A stretch of 64,000 bases of DNA from Klebsormidium nitens (lineage: Eukaryota > Streptophyta > Klebsormidiophyceae > Klebsormidiales > Klebsormidiaceae): contig DF237123.1 in the NCBI GenBank assembly GCA_000708835.1, positions 62,001-126,000 of the forward strand. Reading direction: 5' to 3'. Positions 36,101-45,578 of this stretch are shown here, piece by piece. The notes below the pieces were generated by a model. The model was not told the origin of the DNA, made no database searches, and saw nothing but the letters and a program-made list of their open reading frames with translations. A program made the translations under genes and the position numbers. Positions within the stretch are counted from its first letter, which is position 1; each line of letters begins with the position of its first letter.

Positions 36101-39100
36101 GCGTGGCTGCACTTGTGCGTCTGATGGACATCGGCGGGCACGCCCTGAGCGAAAGCGACTGGGGTCGTCTGCTAAACACCATCCGGGACATGAGCGACGC
36201 AACCCGGCCCGTCGAACTGCTGAACCCGGAGAGCCTGGGCGTGTTCGGGACGTCGCCTGCCGCTTTAGGTCCGTGTCACATCAGTCTCGATTTGATTTCT
36301 CGATAGTCTGGTGTGATGCTGCCTTTGTTCGTGGTCGTGTTGTTGATTACTCCAAGACCTTTGGTCGGACCAGCAGAAATGGATTTATGAGCGTTGCCGT
36401 TCGTTCAAGGAGTCAGATTGTCCAGTCTGTCACTCGCTTTGTCAGCTCGTTATGCGCAGATTCTGTCAACAAACGTCAGATTTTGCGACAAACAAACCAA
36501 GAGGAGTGCATCTTGGATCCTGTTGCCTCTGCGATCCTTTGTTGCCAGCAATTTTTTACAATACGCAGTCTGCTTTTGTGCGCCTCCTTTGTAAAGGCTC
36601 GCTGGATGGCGGATCCCAACTTCTTGCAAACTCTTAAAAGTGCCCGGACGAAACCAAAGCGCAGGCCTGAGGATTGGGAGATCCTCGCAACCCGCGGAAG
36701 GAAGCGCCTCGCGCCCGCAGAGCATTGGCAACGGCCAAGTCACTTTGGTGCGCTTCTTTACATGAAGAAAAAAAATTGCCAAGCGGGTTGGAGGCCCAGG
36801 TATCTGAAGAGAGAACGCATTTCTGGGAGGTCTAAAGAGTCCAAATAGTCAAGTTTCTAAAGGTCTGACATCGTATGACATTGCAGAGGGAAGCGCCTCA
36901 CGTCGGCAGAGCATCGGCGATGGCCAAGTCACGCCCGTGCGCCTGTCCACCGTCGAGGAGCCCCGCAGGGGGCCCAGATTAGAACGGGTCGCGGAAAACG
37001 GGTCGTTCAAGGGCGAGCAGGGCACCGTTTCTCTCCCGGGCGAGCCCAGTGCCGGGCCACCGCCGAGCGCGGACGGCGGGGCGGGGACGTCGGAGGACGG
37101 GGCGCAGAGTGCGGCGCAGACGATGGTCGGGCGCATGATGAGCACGCTGCTGATGAGGTTAGTTTCTGCAGGAGGATCGCCCCGATTTCACTGTGGGCGT
37201 TGCAAGGTGCTGAACAACTCGACTGGACGGCTCAGGTCGCCCCCGATTAAGGATCGTTAAGTGCAGGAGATTGTTCCGAATTTAGCGTAGGCGTTGCAAA
37301 GCGCTAATGTATTTGTTGGACGGCTCTTGGTGCCCCGTCGATGATTGCCAAAAGCGTCCGAAATGAGTGTTGGCCACGAGAGGGACGCCGCCCGGTTCTG
37401 GTGATGCTGTCCGGTTTTGGTGACACCGTCCCTTTCTCGTGATGCCGTCTGTCAAGCCTTTTTGAATAGGCCCCGTTTCGCAGCCAATGCATCCTCAATC
37501 GGTCAGTTTCGAGAACGTATTCCTGAAGAAACAGAAATCACTGGTCTCGAGTCTCGATTTATAGGCCGCTGTCTGAATCGGCTGCCTTTAGGAACCTGTC
37601 GTTTACCACGTAAAGGCCCGGCTGATCCTCGGTGTGGTCGCCCTCCTTTTAGTATGCGCATAATCTGCATCGAATGCATTCTTCACTGTTGTTTCCGGAA
37701 ACCCAATTCAGAGGATAGATTGTTATTAGCCCTGAAGTCACAATCTAGAGCTTTTCTCTGAAATCGCTGCTTTTCCAGGAACATGTCTTTCACCCGGAAA
37801 GGCAGGGCCGATCCCCAGGTGGTTGCCCCACGGGCCCCGCCCGACGAGGGGGGTACGTACCTTGACACGCTGGGTCCTGAGGATGCGATCGAGTTCACGA
37901 ACGAAACGCTAGACGCCGTGAGATGCAAGTGAGTGCTCTCGCCTAGGCTTCGTTGACGTGAGTGTCTTTGAGAACTCATGCTTAGTTGGTGGCTTTAGGC
38001 TGGGTTTCCGTAGAGGTGTTCCTTGCGTTGAGTTTCGAGAGCAGAAGAGGAGGAGAGGCGCCAGAAGCGAGGCTTAGCGACGAGTGCGACTCTTTTCACG
38101 AGTTCACTCTCAGCGTCTGCCTCTCATACCCAGGAAGAGCAAATGGCAGAGGGGTTTGAGCTGGTTTGTCGATCACAGAAAAGCTGGTCACCAACCTGCT
38201 TTCAACCTGTTCTCACCTAACCATTTTCTAATCAAAATGTGGTCCTACAAGACCCGCAATCGCTGGACTTCAAAGTCTCTTCTTTGGAGAGACTTTGACC
38301 CTCTTTGATCATTCAAGTGTTCAAATAAGAACGTCAACAACGGACCCCTATCTCCTGAAGTTCTCAATGTTCTCAATAACCACTATACTAACAACCACTA
38401 CTTACCAAACCCTGTTTTTTTAACCTTTACTTGTTTGTACGTCATCAGGTGCGTCATCCAGCTGCTCCTGCTGGATGCCCTGAGCAAGGCACAGTCGGAG
38501 CACTGGGCGAACCTGAGCCCCACGAACAAGCGCGCACTGCTGGAGACCATGCAAGGCCTTGTTGATTTCGCGGCAAAATACAACTGTGAGTGCTTACCAG
38601 TCCATGTGATCGCAAGCTTTATTCTGATTGATCCTCGCTTCTCTCTCAGTCCTCTTCCAGTCCGTAAAAAGAGGCCAGTGATTCTCAGTCCTCTTCCATT
38701 CCTCAAAAAGAGGCAGATTCTCCTCTCAGTCCTCTTTCAGTCCGTAAGTAGGCTTTGTCTTTCTCATTGGCGAGCCTGTATCCAGGTTCTGAAACCAATA
38801 CGTCATTCGCATGTGCAGCTGACGTGTCGTTGCGCCAGAGGCTGCAGTCCGTTGGCTCGGAGAACCCACCCCCAAGCTTGCTGCGTCAGGTAAGGAGCAC
38901 GCCACATTTGACATACTTTTCGGGTTCGGGGAGCTTGATTTTCTACGGCTTCGAGGTCTGCCTATCGTGCCGTATGAACGAGAGGCCGATCCAAGTTCGA
39001 TCAGAAACTTACGCATGCAACTCGTCGACTGTTGCTGGATGGACCGCCAGGTACAGCCCGGTGCCGTCGACCTCCTGCAACTAGATAGTACTAGTGGATG

Positions 39101-40290
39101 AGTACTTATGATTGAAAAAATCAGTTATCCTTAGAAGGGGTGTTTGCAGCGAGTTGGGAACATGATGCGCCTTGGTAAGCAAATAAGAGGAGTTTCGAAG
39201 GACCCTTACATTGCCCGAAGCTTGGCCGTTTGGCGTTTTGGACGATAAAGATTCGGACAGTCTCATGGTCCTTCGAAACCCTCTATCTTGCTCGAGAAGG
39301 CACGTCAAGCTTCAATTCACCGCCGATTCCCTTTCAATTTTCTTCGTCTGACGTCTTTGTAGGAGGTCGACGGCACCGGACTGTACTTAGCGGTCCTGTT
39401 CAGCGTTTTGGACGACAAAGATTCGGACGCACCGCTCCTGGCCGACGCGGAGGCCCGCTTCGTGGGCGTCGCCGAGCGGGTGCTGGGTGAGGCGTCGGCG
39501 CTGCAGAGCGACCGGGCGGACTCCACCAGGAGCCACCAGGCGCTGGGGCTCAAGGCGCCAGTAACTGTCAAGGTGAGTTTGAGGGTTTGGTGTCTTTGAA
39601 TCTTCTCTAAGATCTAGATAGTGCAGATTCTGAATCGGGGGTCGAGATTTCGTTCAGATCACTGTAGCGATCCTCATATCATGGTCATCTACAACCCCGC
39701 TCCTTTTCAATCACGTCCCAGCTGTTGTCGATTAGAGCCAGACGGTAATCCGTGAGAAGCACATCAGGTCTCAGGGTGGTCTTAGAGCGTGTCGTGAAGA
39801 GCCTCAACGCCCCGTGATTGCTGACGTCACAGCGTTCTGTCACGACAGGTGTTGGACGCCCTTCAGACGGTTTCGGAGCCGGTGTTCAAGCGGCACTTTG
39901 AGCAGCTGTACCCGCACTTGACCACGCTGATTGGCAGCGACCAGGTGAGAGGACGACACGTGTCGTATCCTCAGACCTCCATTATTGGCATGCATGGCCG
40001 TGGCGACGAAGTTTTGTTGGCAGTATCTGCATTTGGAGAGTGGTTTGGGTTCGTTATCTGCAACGGCAATAGAAAAGCAGCGCTGTGACCATAATAAGCA
40101 TTTTCAAGCACTTCCAATGTCTGGCAAACTTTGCTCCTAATCAGCGTCAAACGGCAAATTGTTTGAAAAGGCGAAGTTGAGCGGGGAAACAGCGCTTGAC
40201 GAGAAGTATCTCTTGCAGTTGGAGGTCCGAAGAGCATTGGCGAACCTGTTCTCAGCACGTCTTGGCGCTCTTCTGCCTGCTACGAAATAG
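21195..40290 (+). CDS. BIG: BIG-family ARF guanine nucleotide exchange factor (Sec7 domain)
   Basis: Large ARF-GEF that activates ARF GTPases at the trans-Golgi/endosomes; brefeldin-A-inhibited in animals. Thirty-one exons: 21195-21303, 21637-21706, 22388-22688, 23118-23236, 23598-23656, 23918-24066, 24430-24654, 25221-25489, 25696-25922, 26445-26575, 26973-27086, 27841-28018, 28528-28772, 29127-29375, 29849-30163, 30507-30806, 31708-31929, 32481-32645, 32949-33134, 33550-33657, 33862-33969, 34329-34523, 35036-35311, 36085-36268, 36887-37157, 37779-37928, 38449-38585, 38819-38889, 39363-39572, 39849-39944, 40219-40290. Total 5511 nt, 1836 aa, against about 1690-1790 in Arabidopsis BIGs. The DCB region is in exons 1-8. 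The HUS box NYDCD is at about residues 568-572. Sec7 spans about 660-860, with the catalytic glutamate in [12 protein letters not shown] (about Glu764) and [12 protein letters not shown] repeats fill exons 16-31. Two low-complexity Pro/Ser/Ala insertions (exons 3 and 7) add length. Intron 10 has a GC donor. Confidence 0.96.
26865..26915 (+). repeat. Decayed copy of the acceptor edge of BIG exon 11
   Basis: 'gcagacccttttgggcgacc' and following bases mimic the true acceptor plus exon start at 26969 (gcagaccgcctttgcggacc), both continuing into a 'ttcttc..caa' run. Spacing is about 108 bp. Confidence 0.7.
27423..27840 (+). repeat. Four decayed tandem copies of the acceptor edge of BIG exon 12
   Basis: Exon-like starts near 27423, about 27505, 27626 and 27734 precede the real exon start at 27841. 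The last two copies are the best: each has 'gttcgcagggcgcccc' and then a related exon stretch running into an intron-like 'tttgttgcttccgtttcc'. Spacings among the last three units are 108 and 107 bp. The array generates a spurious long minus-strand frame (27484-28059). Confidence 0.85.
28178..28400 (+). repeat. Two decayed copies of the acceptor edge of BIG exon 13 (Sec7 start)
   Basis: 'gccgcccagc' at 28221 matches the exon word at 28554 (333 bp away). 'gaagacaac' at 28362 matches 28530 (168 bp away). The two copies thus sit at about one and two periods of roughly 167 bp upstream of the exon that opens the catalytic domain. Confidence 0.7.
31180..31660 (+). repeat. Four decayed copies of the acceptor edge of BIG exon 17
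   Basis: Landmark 'gtgcatcagcc' variants occur at about 31204, 31361, 31492 and 31599, ahead of the real exon copy at 31731. Spacings are 157, 131, 107 and 132 bp. The second and fourth copies keep 'caggatgc' acceptor junctions and much of the [12 protein letters not shown] coding sequence, but run into intron-like sequence with no matching donor. Confidence 0.85.
34880..34935 (+). repeat. Decayed copy of the acceptor edge of BIG exon 23
   Basis: 'atcctgttcgacctgctga' starting at 34883 repeats the exon start at 35036 almost exactly, including the preceding 'gcgcag' acceptor. It then diverges. Spacing is 153 bp. Confidence 0.85.
35430..36060 (+). repeat. Four tandem decayed copies of BIG exon 24, period 168-171 bp
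   Basis: Landmark 'gggcacgcc' (or its variant) falls at 35459, 35627, 35798, 35966 and, in the real exon, 36136. The spacings are therefore 168, 171, 168 and 170 bp. Copies 2 and 3 before the exon retain the 'tag/cag' acceptor, the [16 protein letters not shown] coding run and up to about 130 bp. Both break in or soon after the LSESDWGR region by small indels and lack the downstream half with its donor. Confidence 0.93.
36690..36760 (+). repeat. Decayed copy of the acceptor edge of BIG exon 25
   Basis: 'gaagcgcctc' at 36701, followed by a diverged 'gcagagcattggcaacggcc', matches 36890 onward in the exon. Spacing is 189 bp. Confidence 0.85.
37588..37650 (+). repeat. Decayed copy of the acceptor edge of BIG exon 26
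   Basis: 'aggaacctgtcgtttaccac' at 37590 corresponds to 'aggaacatgtctttcacccg' at 37777. Similarity continues through the Arg-Ala-Asp-Pro codons. Spacing is 187 bp. Confidence 0.8.
39041..39284 (+). repeat. Inverted plus direct fragments of BIG exon 29, with a 13-bp inverted repeat
   Basis: Bases 39041-39080 are the reverse complement of the exon 29 acceptor and start (39360-39400), at roughly 36 of 40 positions. Bases 39224-39257 copy the next part of the exon (about 39402-39433) in direct orientation. That direct fragment lies inside a perfect 13-bp inverted repeat, gtttcgaaggacc at 39192-39204 and its complement at 39267-39279. This is the only inverted exon-edge copy I found. Confidence 0.75.
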
Positions 40291-41589
40291 GCTGATAGAG
40301 GGACTGCTATAAAGGCGGCATCACCTGAGTATGTAGCTACCTGAGACTGTGCCCGTCTTGATCCATACAGACCAGGGGAATTTCTACCCGCTCTTCACAC
40401 TCAATGGAACGGCATCGTTTGGGGGTTTGCAACAATTTGTTCGTGCAAACTTTAACGGAGGCTGGTCCCATTTTGATGGTTCGGCACACACTGATGTGAG
40501 CAGCAAAGTATTATGCTTTGTATCGAGCTTACTCATCGTCTCCCGACGGGCTGCCATCTGCACTTCATCGCGGCTACATACGGTTTCGATTATTGAGCGT
40601 ACATCACGCATTGATTGGATCTCAACGTTGGATCTGCATGAATTAGGTATTCCAACAACTGTAACCGGCTCATCGAAGCAAAGCCGGCGCTGCCGACAAG
40701 GGTCATGCAAAGCTGGCCCATCAAAAGGCCTGCCAGTTAGTAGTGCCAGCATGAGTCAGATGAGAGTCAGCCGACTGTTGCGCACAATCTTCATGTGATG
40801 TGTGCATGACTCGACAACTATTCCAAAATCTGTTCGCCAAATCCACATATGCCAGCATGGTGTATTTGTGCAATCAACAATGCTGACTTCTGGGCCCGGG
40901 CGCGGGCTTCCGGCACCGGTTCTACCGATATGCCGATGATGAGTTTTAAGATTAATTCATCAATCACAATTGTGCCCAGCCCGAAGGTTAAGCTCTAGCT
41001 AGCCCAAGTGGCATCACGGCCAGCCCGTGAGCAGCGACAGTGCAGTGATCGACAGATGCAGCAAATCACTAAGATGATGTGGGGATGAAACAACCATACC
41101 CATGTGATTAATCCAGTTTTGCAACGGCGACCCGTGAGTTTGTTCCGGCCTCACAGACGGTTGAAGCGCATTACAAAGTGTATGCCTAACAAACTCAAGC
41201 ATCAGTACGTTGACCATGAAATGCCCATTGAAGGGGCGGCAGTGCAGTCAGCGCTAGCATGCTCTCGGCTGCACGGTAACCAGACTCATCTTACCAAAGT
41301 AAGCTCCTGAGACCCACTTTCTTCTTGCGCTGATCAGCAAGAGCCTGATTGGTAGCTGCATATGCCTGGAGGAATCAGATGAGAGGTCTACTGTCTAAAG
41401 TTTGTTGATTTATAGGAACGTATCTTGCCGCCTGCAACACAGTTCCTGATAAAGGAATTGACGCCTTAACTAATAGTGCATGTGGAGAGCATCATGCCGC
41501 TTCTATCTGATGACCTAGCTTTAAGATCCGCCTAATTTTCCTAATTCTAAGGTGGAAGAGTCAAATGTGCCGCGCGCCTAACTATCCAA
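40291..41589. other. Intergenic between convergent BIG and LLP-like genes
   Basis: This holds the 3' ends of two convergent genes. A 149-codon frame at 40349-40798 has no splice context or family resemblance, and I do not call it. No repeat or RNA gene is seen. Confidence 0.5.
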
Positions 41590-42758
41590 TCAGACCCAAG
41601 CACCTTTCTTCTTTCCTTTCTTAGCAAGCCGCCCCTTCTTCCCCTTTCTGACTCTAATGCCGCTGCTCTTCTTTTTTATTCCACCTTTTGACTTCAGTGC
41701 CTTCTTCGTCTTCGAAGCCCCGTCCACGGCCATGTCTTCTGTCGCCTCATCTGGCGCTCCTTCCCTGCCTCGAGACGGCTCCGCTTCTGAAAAAAAGTTG
41801 GTCAAATCTTAGGGGCATGCAGTCTTCTGTGTGAATATTGTCATCAAGCTTTACTATCCCAACTTCTGGCAACGACGTTCCTGATAAAGCTGACCAGATT
41901 CAAAAGTGGTGGCGCCAACTTGGCCACAATGACCTGCTAGAACAAAAGAAATGCTAACAAAAGTAGGACCAAAAAGCCTTCGGCCCGGAGCTCAGAATCT
42001 ACAATGGAGGCGTAAAGCGGCTCAGGACAGTGCACATACAACAGGGTGTACAAACAAAACATGATGGTGGTAGCGCGCTACCGCTCGGAAAGACTTTCAG
42101 AGTAAGTCGAAAGTAGCGCACGTGTTCTAGCAACTACCTTACAACACTGCAAACTAAGCCAGCATCAATTTTGAATGTTAGCTGCGGGTGCCAAACATAC
42201 TGACTGCGACATGCTGAGCAGGGAACTGCTTTCATAAGATACAGAGGTGGTGCATAATGCTGCCACTAAGAAACTACACTTCACTGGCCCAACTCTTTTT
42301 AAGTCAAGTTCTGCACTAAAAAACAATTTTTGCAGCATCGCCCCAATAAAACACCAGTCTTGAGTCTGCAGTTGCTGGTGCGGTGACCATTACCAGATGC
42401 AAACCCTAAAATCAGCAACTACCATTGCCAACTTTTTTACCGGGTTCATTCCTGTATCCTCTTCTGGCTCCTGCAAAACCACCGCCTTTAAATCCCAACA
42501 ACCACCGCTCTGGAAAACAAAAGCTGAGCAAGACAAGAAGGATTTGGAAACATATTCTTGAAGAAGGACAGAGAACACCCAGACCTCACCCATTCGCTCC
42601 TCTCTGACTGCTGCTTCGTCCCCAGCCTGTTCTGTCAAGATCGCCGCAAGCTTTGCTTGCACTTCCGCATCCTTCTTGTCATAAAAGTTCGCTTGCGCCA
42701 GCTCCCTCCGCTGCGTCCGCAACCGCTTCTCCCGCTTTGAGCGGATGGACTTGCCCAT
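41590..42758 (-). CDS. LLP homolog / DUF2423 small basic nucleolar protein
   Basis: Members of this family (yeast YBL028C, animal LLPH) are small, very basic proteins of the nucleolus linked to 60S subunit biogenesis. Exon 1 (42758-42590) starts MGKSIRSKREKRLRTQRRE, the diagnostic N-terminus, and ends in phase 1. The terminal exon (41786-41590) enters in the same phase and encodes an acidic patch (EATEDMAVD) and a Lys/Arg-rich tail ending KKGKKKGAWV. Direct joining gives about 121 aa. A possible middle exon at about 42470-42422 (gcag acceptor, atg|gtagtt-type donor) also fits the phase and would add about 16 residues. The phases do not decide between the two forms. Confidence 0.75.
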
Positions 42759-43348
42759 GGTGGACCGGATGCGTGTATTCGGCGCTGTCACCTTGCCTCG
42801 CAGTATCGCTTGGACAACAGACAGGATGGATACGCCTCTTGTCCTGGCGCCCCCTTGATCTCCAAGTTTCTGCCACCTTTCCTATATCGCGGCAATGGTG
42901 TTATTACACGATCCGACCGTTTTACCGGTACGGATAGGGGTTGTGTCGATGGTTCTCATCTTATGCTCCTACAGGTCCCCAAAAGAGCATAGGACTACCA
43001 TTAAAGCAACTCGAGGCGTATACGCCGAATTCTATCTCTAGAGGCAAGTTATCTCAAGTCTTATATATTAGAGCTCTTTATAGGCAACGCTTATATATGT
43101 ATCGTATATGTAGTGTCGAAACCCCCCTCCCCCGACGTAACGCCAAGCAAATAACAGATAGTATGCATACTCGACTGGCACGTTCAGACTGCGTACTACG
43201 TCCTAGGGCGACCCGAAACCAGTCTGCGGCCCTTCAACAGACTGCCGAAGATAACGCGATAGAGTGACTTCTGTTACACAGTGTACACAAGAAGAGCGTA
43301 CATGGTGTACTCTTGACACGTGGCCTGACTCCAGGAAAAATGCGGAAT

Positions 43349-43417
43349 GCTCTCTAACGGGACTCGAACCGTCGACCCTTCGCTCTCAAATCCAACGCTC
43401 CTACCATTTCGGCCAAT
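43349..43417 (-). pseudogene. tRNA-like sequence, probably a tRNA pseudogene or tRNA-derived SINE
   Basis: The minus strand carries an A-box-like TGGCCGAAATGG and a perfect B-box GGTTCGAGTCC, and ends in an AGAGAGC acceptor-like arm. The expected 5' partner GCTCTCT is missing. The anticodon stem has a G-G mismatch and the position before the anticodon is not U, so I do not assign an amino acid. It could be a relic or the head of a short interspersed element. Confidence 0.4.
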
Positions 43418-43487
43418 AACAGACCAACTCACAAGAGGTCAATCACAAATTGTACACACAATACAAGAAGCCACGAGAGCAGATTGA

Positions 43488-43511
43488 AACCGTCGATTGA
43501 CATCGACGGTT
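43488..43511. repeat. Perfect 10-bp hairpin
   Basis: aaccgtcgat (43488-43497) and atcgacggtt (43502-43511) are exact reverse complements with a 4-base loop (tgac). The related word 'cgaaccgtcgac' occurs in the tRNA-like B-box region 120 bp upstream. Not followed by a T-run, so not an obvious terminator. Confidence 0.7.
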
Positions 43512-44314
43512 CACGCCGCTCGAGGGTTCACCTAATGCATTCTCCGACTGCAAAACGTACGCGTATTCCGTGTACATGTGCGGTACTCCATTATCTTGCG
43601 AAATGTACAGACTTGATGTGCAAATGCGCCCTTTGCAGCCAAATCTCTCCCTCCTTTCAGTCAGCCCCGCCTCTTATCTTAGTCTGCCCTCTTATTTTCC
43701 CTTATTTGCCTATTCCCACTTTTCTCGCCTCTCCGTTCTCCCGGCGTTTGGAGTGTTTCCTTAGGCTTATACAATAGCATTAGCCTCACTCAAATGGCAA
43801 TTGCGAGCGCTGCGCAGTCTAATCTTGCTGCTAAGCGCAGCTAGACCCTAGAGGCGGAGGCGGAACTTGAACGGAACGGAACTTACCGACTGGATGGGAC
43901 TCGAAACCCCGCGGGTAAACCCGCGCACGCGATCATCCGGCGGCGTCGGGTGCGCGCGAATTAACGTCAAGGCTGAAGGCTGTGCTGCCATTGATCTATA
44001 ATCTTGTTGACGAAGAAAGAACGAGGGCGAGGGCAGGGCGAGGGCGACGGCGAGGGCGCCACCATATCATTTCGTCTGCGTAGACGGAAATACGGTAAGT
44101 CACCCATCCGCCGCCCAACATCTTGTCCATAGTCCTGAACACTCTGAACTTTCTGTAATGAGACGGCCTCACATTATCGTAAGGTGACGGGATGGTGACA
44201 TACTTCTGGAGGAGCAAGTCTGAGAATCCTTGTACAGCATCTACCATAGGCCCTAGGGAGGATTGAGGGACAGCTCAGCATCCTGCCTAACAACAGCCCT
44301 GACGCGCCTTGTAG

Positions 44315-45578
44315 GACGGTACGTGCTTGACCACAGTGTCGAGCCTGGGCCTCATGCCCGCTTCCTCCGTCGTGAGCAGCCATCCAGCAATTCAACAGGC
44401 GGCCTAAAGAAGGAGGCCTCAGAACCAAAGAACCAGTCAGCGGCATACAAAGTCATGGGCAGGAACTTAGAGGAATCTGCTATGGAACAGCCGCTTCTTC
44501 CGTAGGTGTTCGTGTCTTCCTTGTCTCCTTGTCATTTGTCAGCCTGCTAAGCTCTTCGGTCCCCTTTTCAAGCCCAGTCTTTAAGTCTTACCAGCCTGCT
44601 AAACTGGATCGTTATAGTGCCTGTCTGCCTGCAAAAATGGTAAAGCTGTAAAGATGGACAGCACATCACTTGACTGCCTTGACGCCTTCCATCAGGTGTT
44701 GCTCGTACATGTCTTCAATTGAGCTCACAAGCCCGTGCCTTATATCATGGTGTCAACGAACCTGGCAAATCCAGGGTTATGCATCCAGGGCTATGCATCC
44801 AAGAGAAGCGCACTTGCTAATGCAATTTATCGGGCCTGATTCACTTTTCTATCCCCTAGACTCTGAAGTCTCTGCTTGATTAGTTCTTCTCGTTTCCAGG
44901 TGTGATTCACCTATCACAAAACGTATCAAGCAGAAAAGCATGCTCGTGTACACGAAATGTAGTTGCATACAAGTATGGTTGTGATGGCTGCAGGGCACAA
45001 GAAAGCAAGAACCAGCTAGAAGGAATCTTCAAGTACAAGAGCATCTGTTATCTGGACCGCACCCGCTACGAGAAGTTCAAACTATACCAAGATGCGCTCT
45101 TGGAGTTGGAAGCAGCTGAGCGGGCTGAGCGGAATGATCAGAATGATGGAGCTTTTTTGAGTCCAACAAAAAGTCAGTGAGATCAGTGACCTGCTGTCGT
45201 TCTTCTGAAATACTGCGGGTATCAAAAGTGAAGACCTGCTATTCCGTCACTATCACATTTCTGTTGCTTGCAGTTTGTTAATCTTATAATGTGATTTCCT
45301 TCGTTTGACAGCCGGGAAGGTCTCTGATGCTGTCTGGGAGAAGGCTGCTGATGCTCATAAAGTATGGCGGACGGCTGCAAAGAAGTGCCGGGACACAATG
45401 GGCAAAAGCCCCATCCGTAAGTTTGTCCGTCCGCAAGAGACGTTGAAAAAGGTTACCTTGTTCACATTCTGATTTTCTGTTGATAAGCAACTTTGCATGA
45501 AGCAGATGAAGTGGACAACTGAGCTGCTTGAAATCTAATTGTTGAATGTTTCGCAGCTCAATTCCGGGACAGGTCTTG
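44315..45578 (+). CDS. 3' part of an unrecognised gene
   Basis: Four exons fit together in phase: 44315-44501, 44994-45172, 45312-45416 and 45556-45578, ending at TGA. The start lies upstream and was not found. The protein is hydrophilic with no membrane segment. Exon 1 has a Ser/Lys-rich linker and EESAMEQPLLP. Exon 2 has YKSICYLDRTRYEKFKLYQD and then a likely coiled coil (LLELEAAERAERNDQND). Exon 3 has VWEKAADAHKVWRTAAKKCR, an amphipathic Lys/Arg-rich helix. The tail is PQFRDRS. The acceptor/donor quality and matching phases argue for a real gene, but I cannot name a family. Confidence 0.5.

Larger units (their letters stand above)
42759..44314. other. Gene-poor stretch with tRNA-like sequence, hairpin and simple repeat
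   Basis: AT-rich around 43050-43110. It holds the tRNA-like sequence and hairpin listed separately, and an imperfect (gagggc)n run at about 44022-44060. A minus-strand frame at 43996-44247 (83 codons, including SPYDNVRPSHYRKFRVF) looks protein-like in composition, but I recognise nothing in it. Upstream exons of the gene starting at 44315 may also lie here. Confidence 0.4.
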
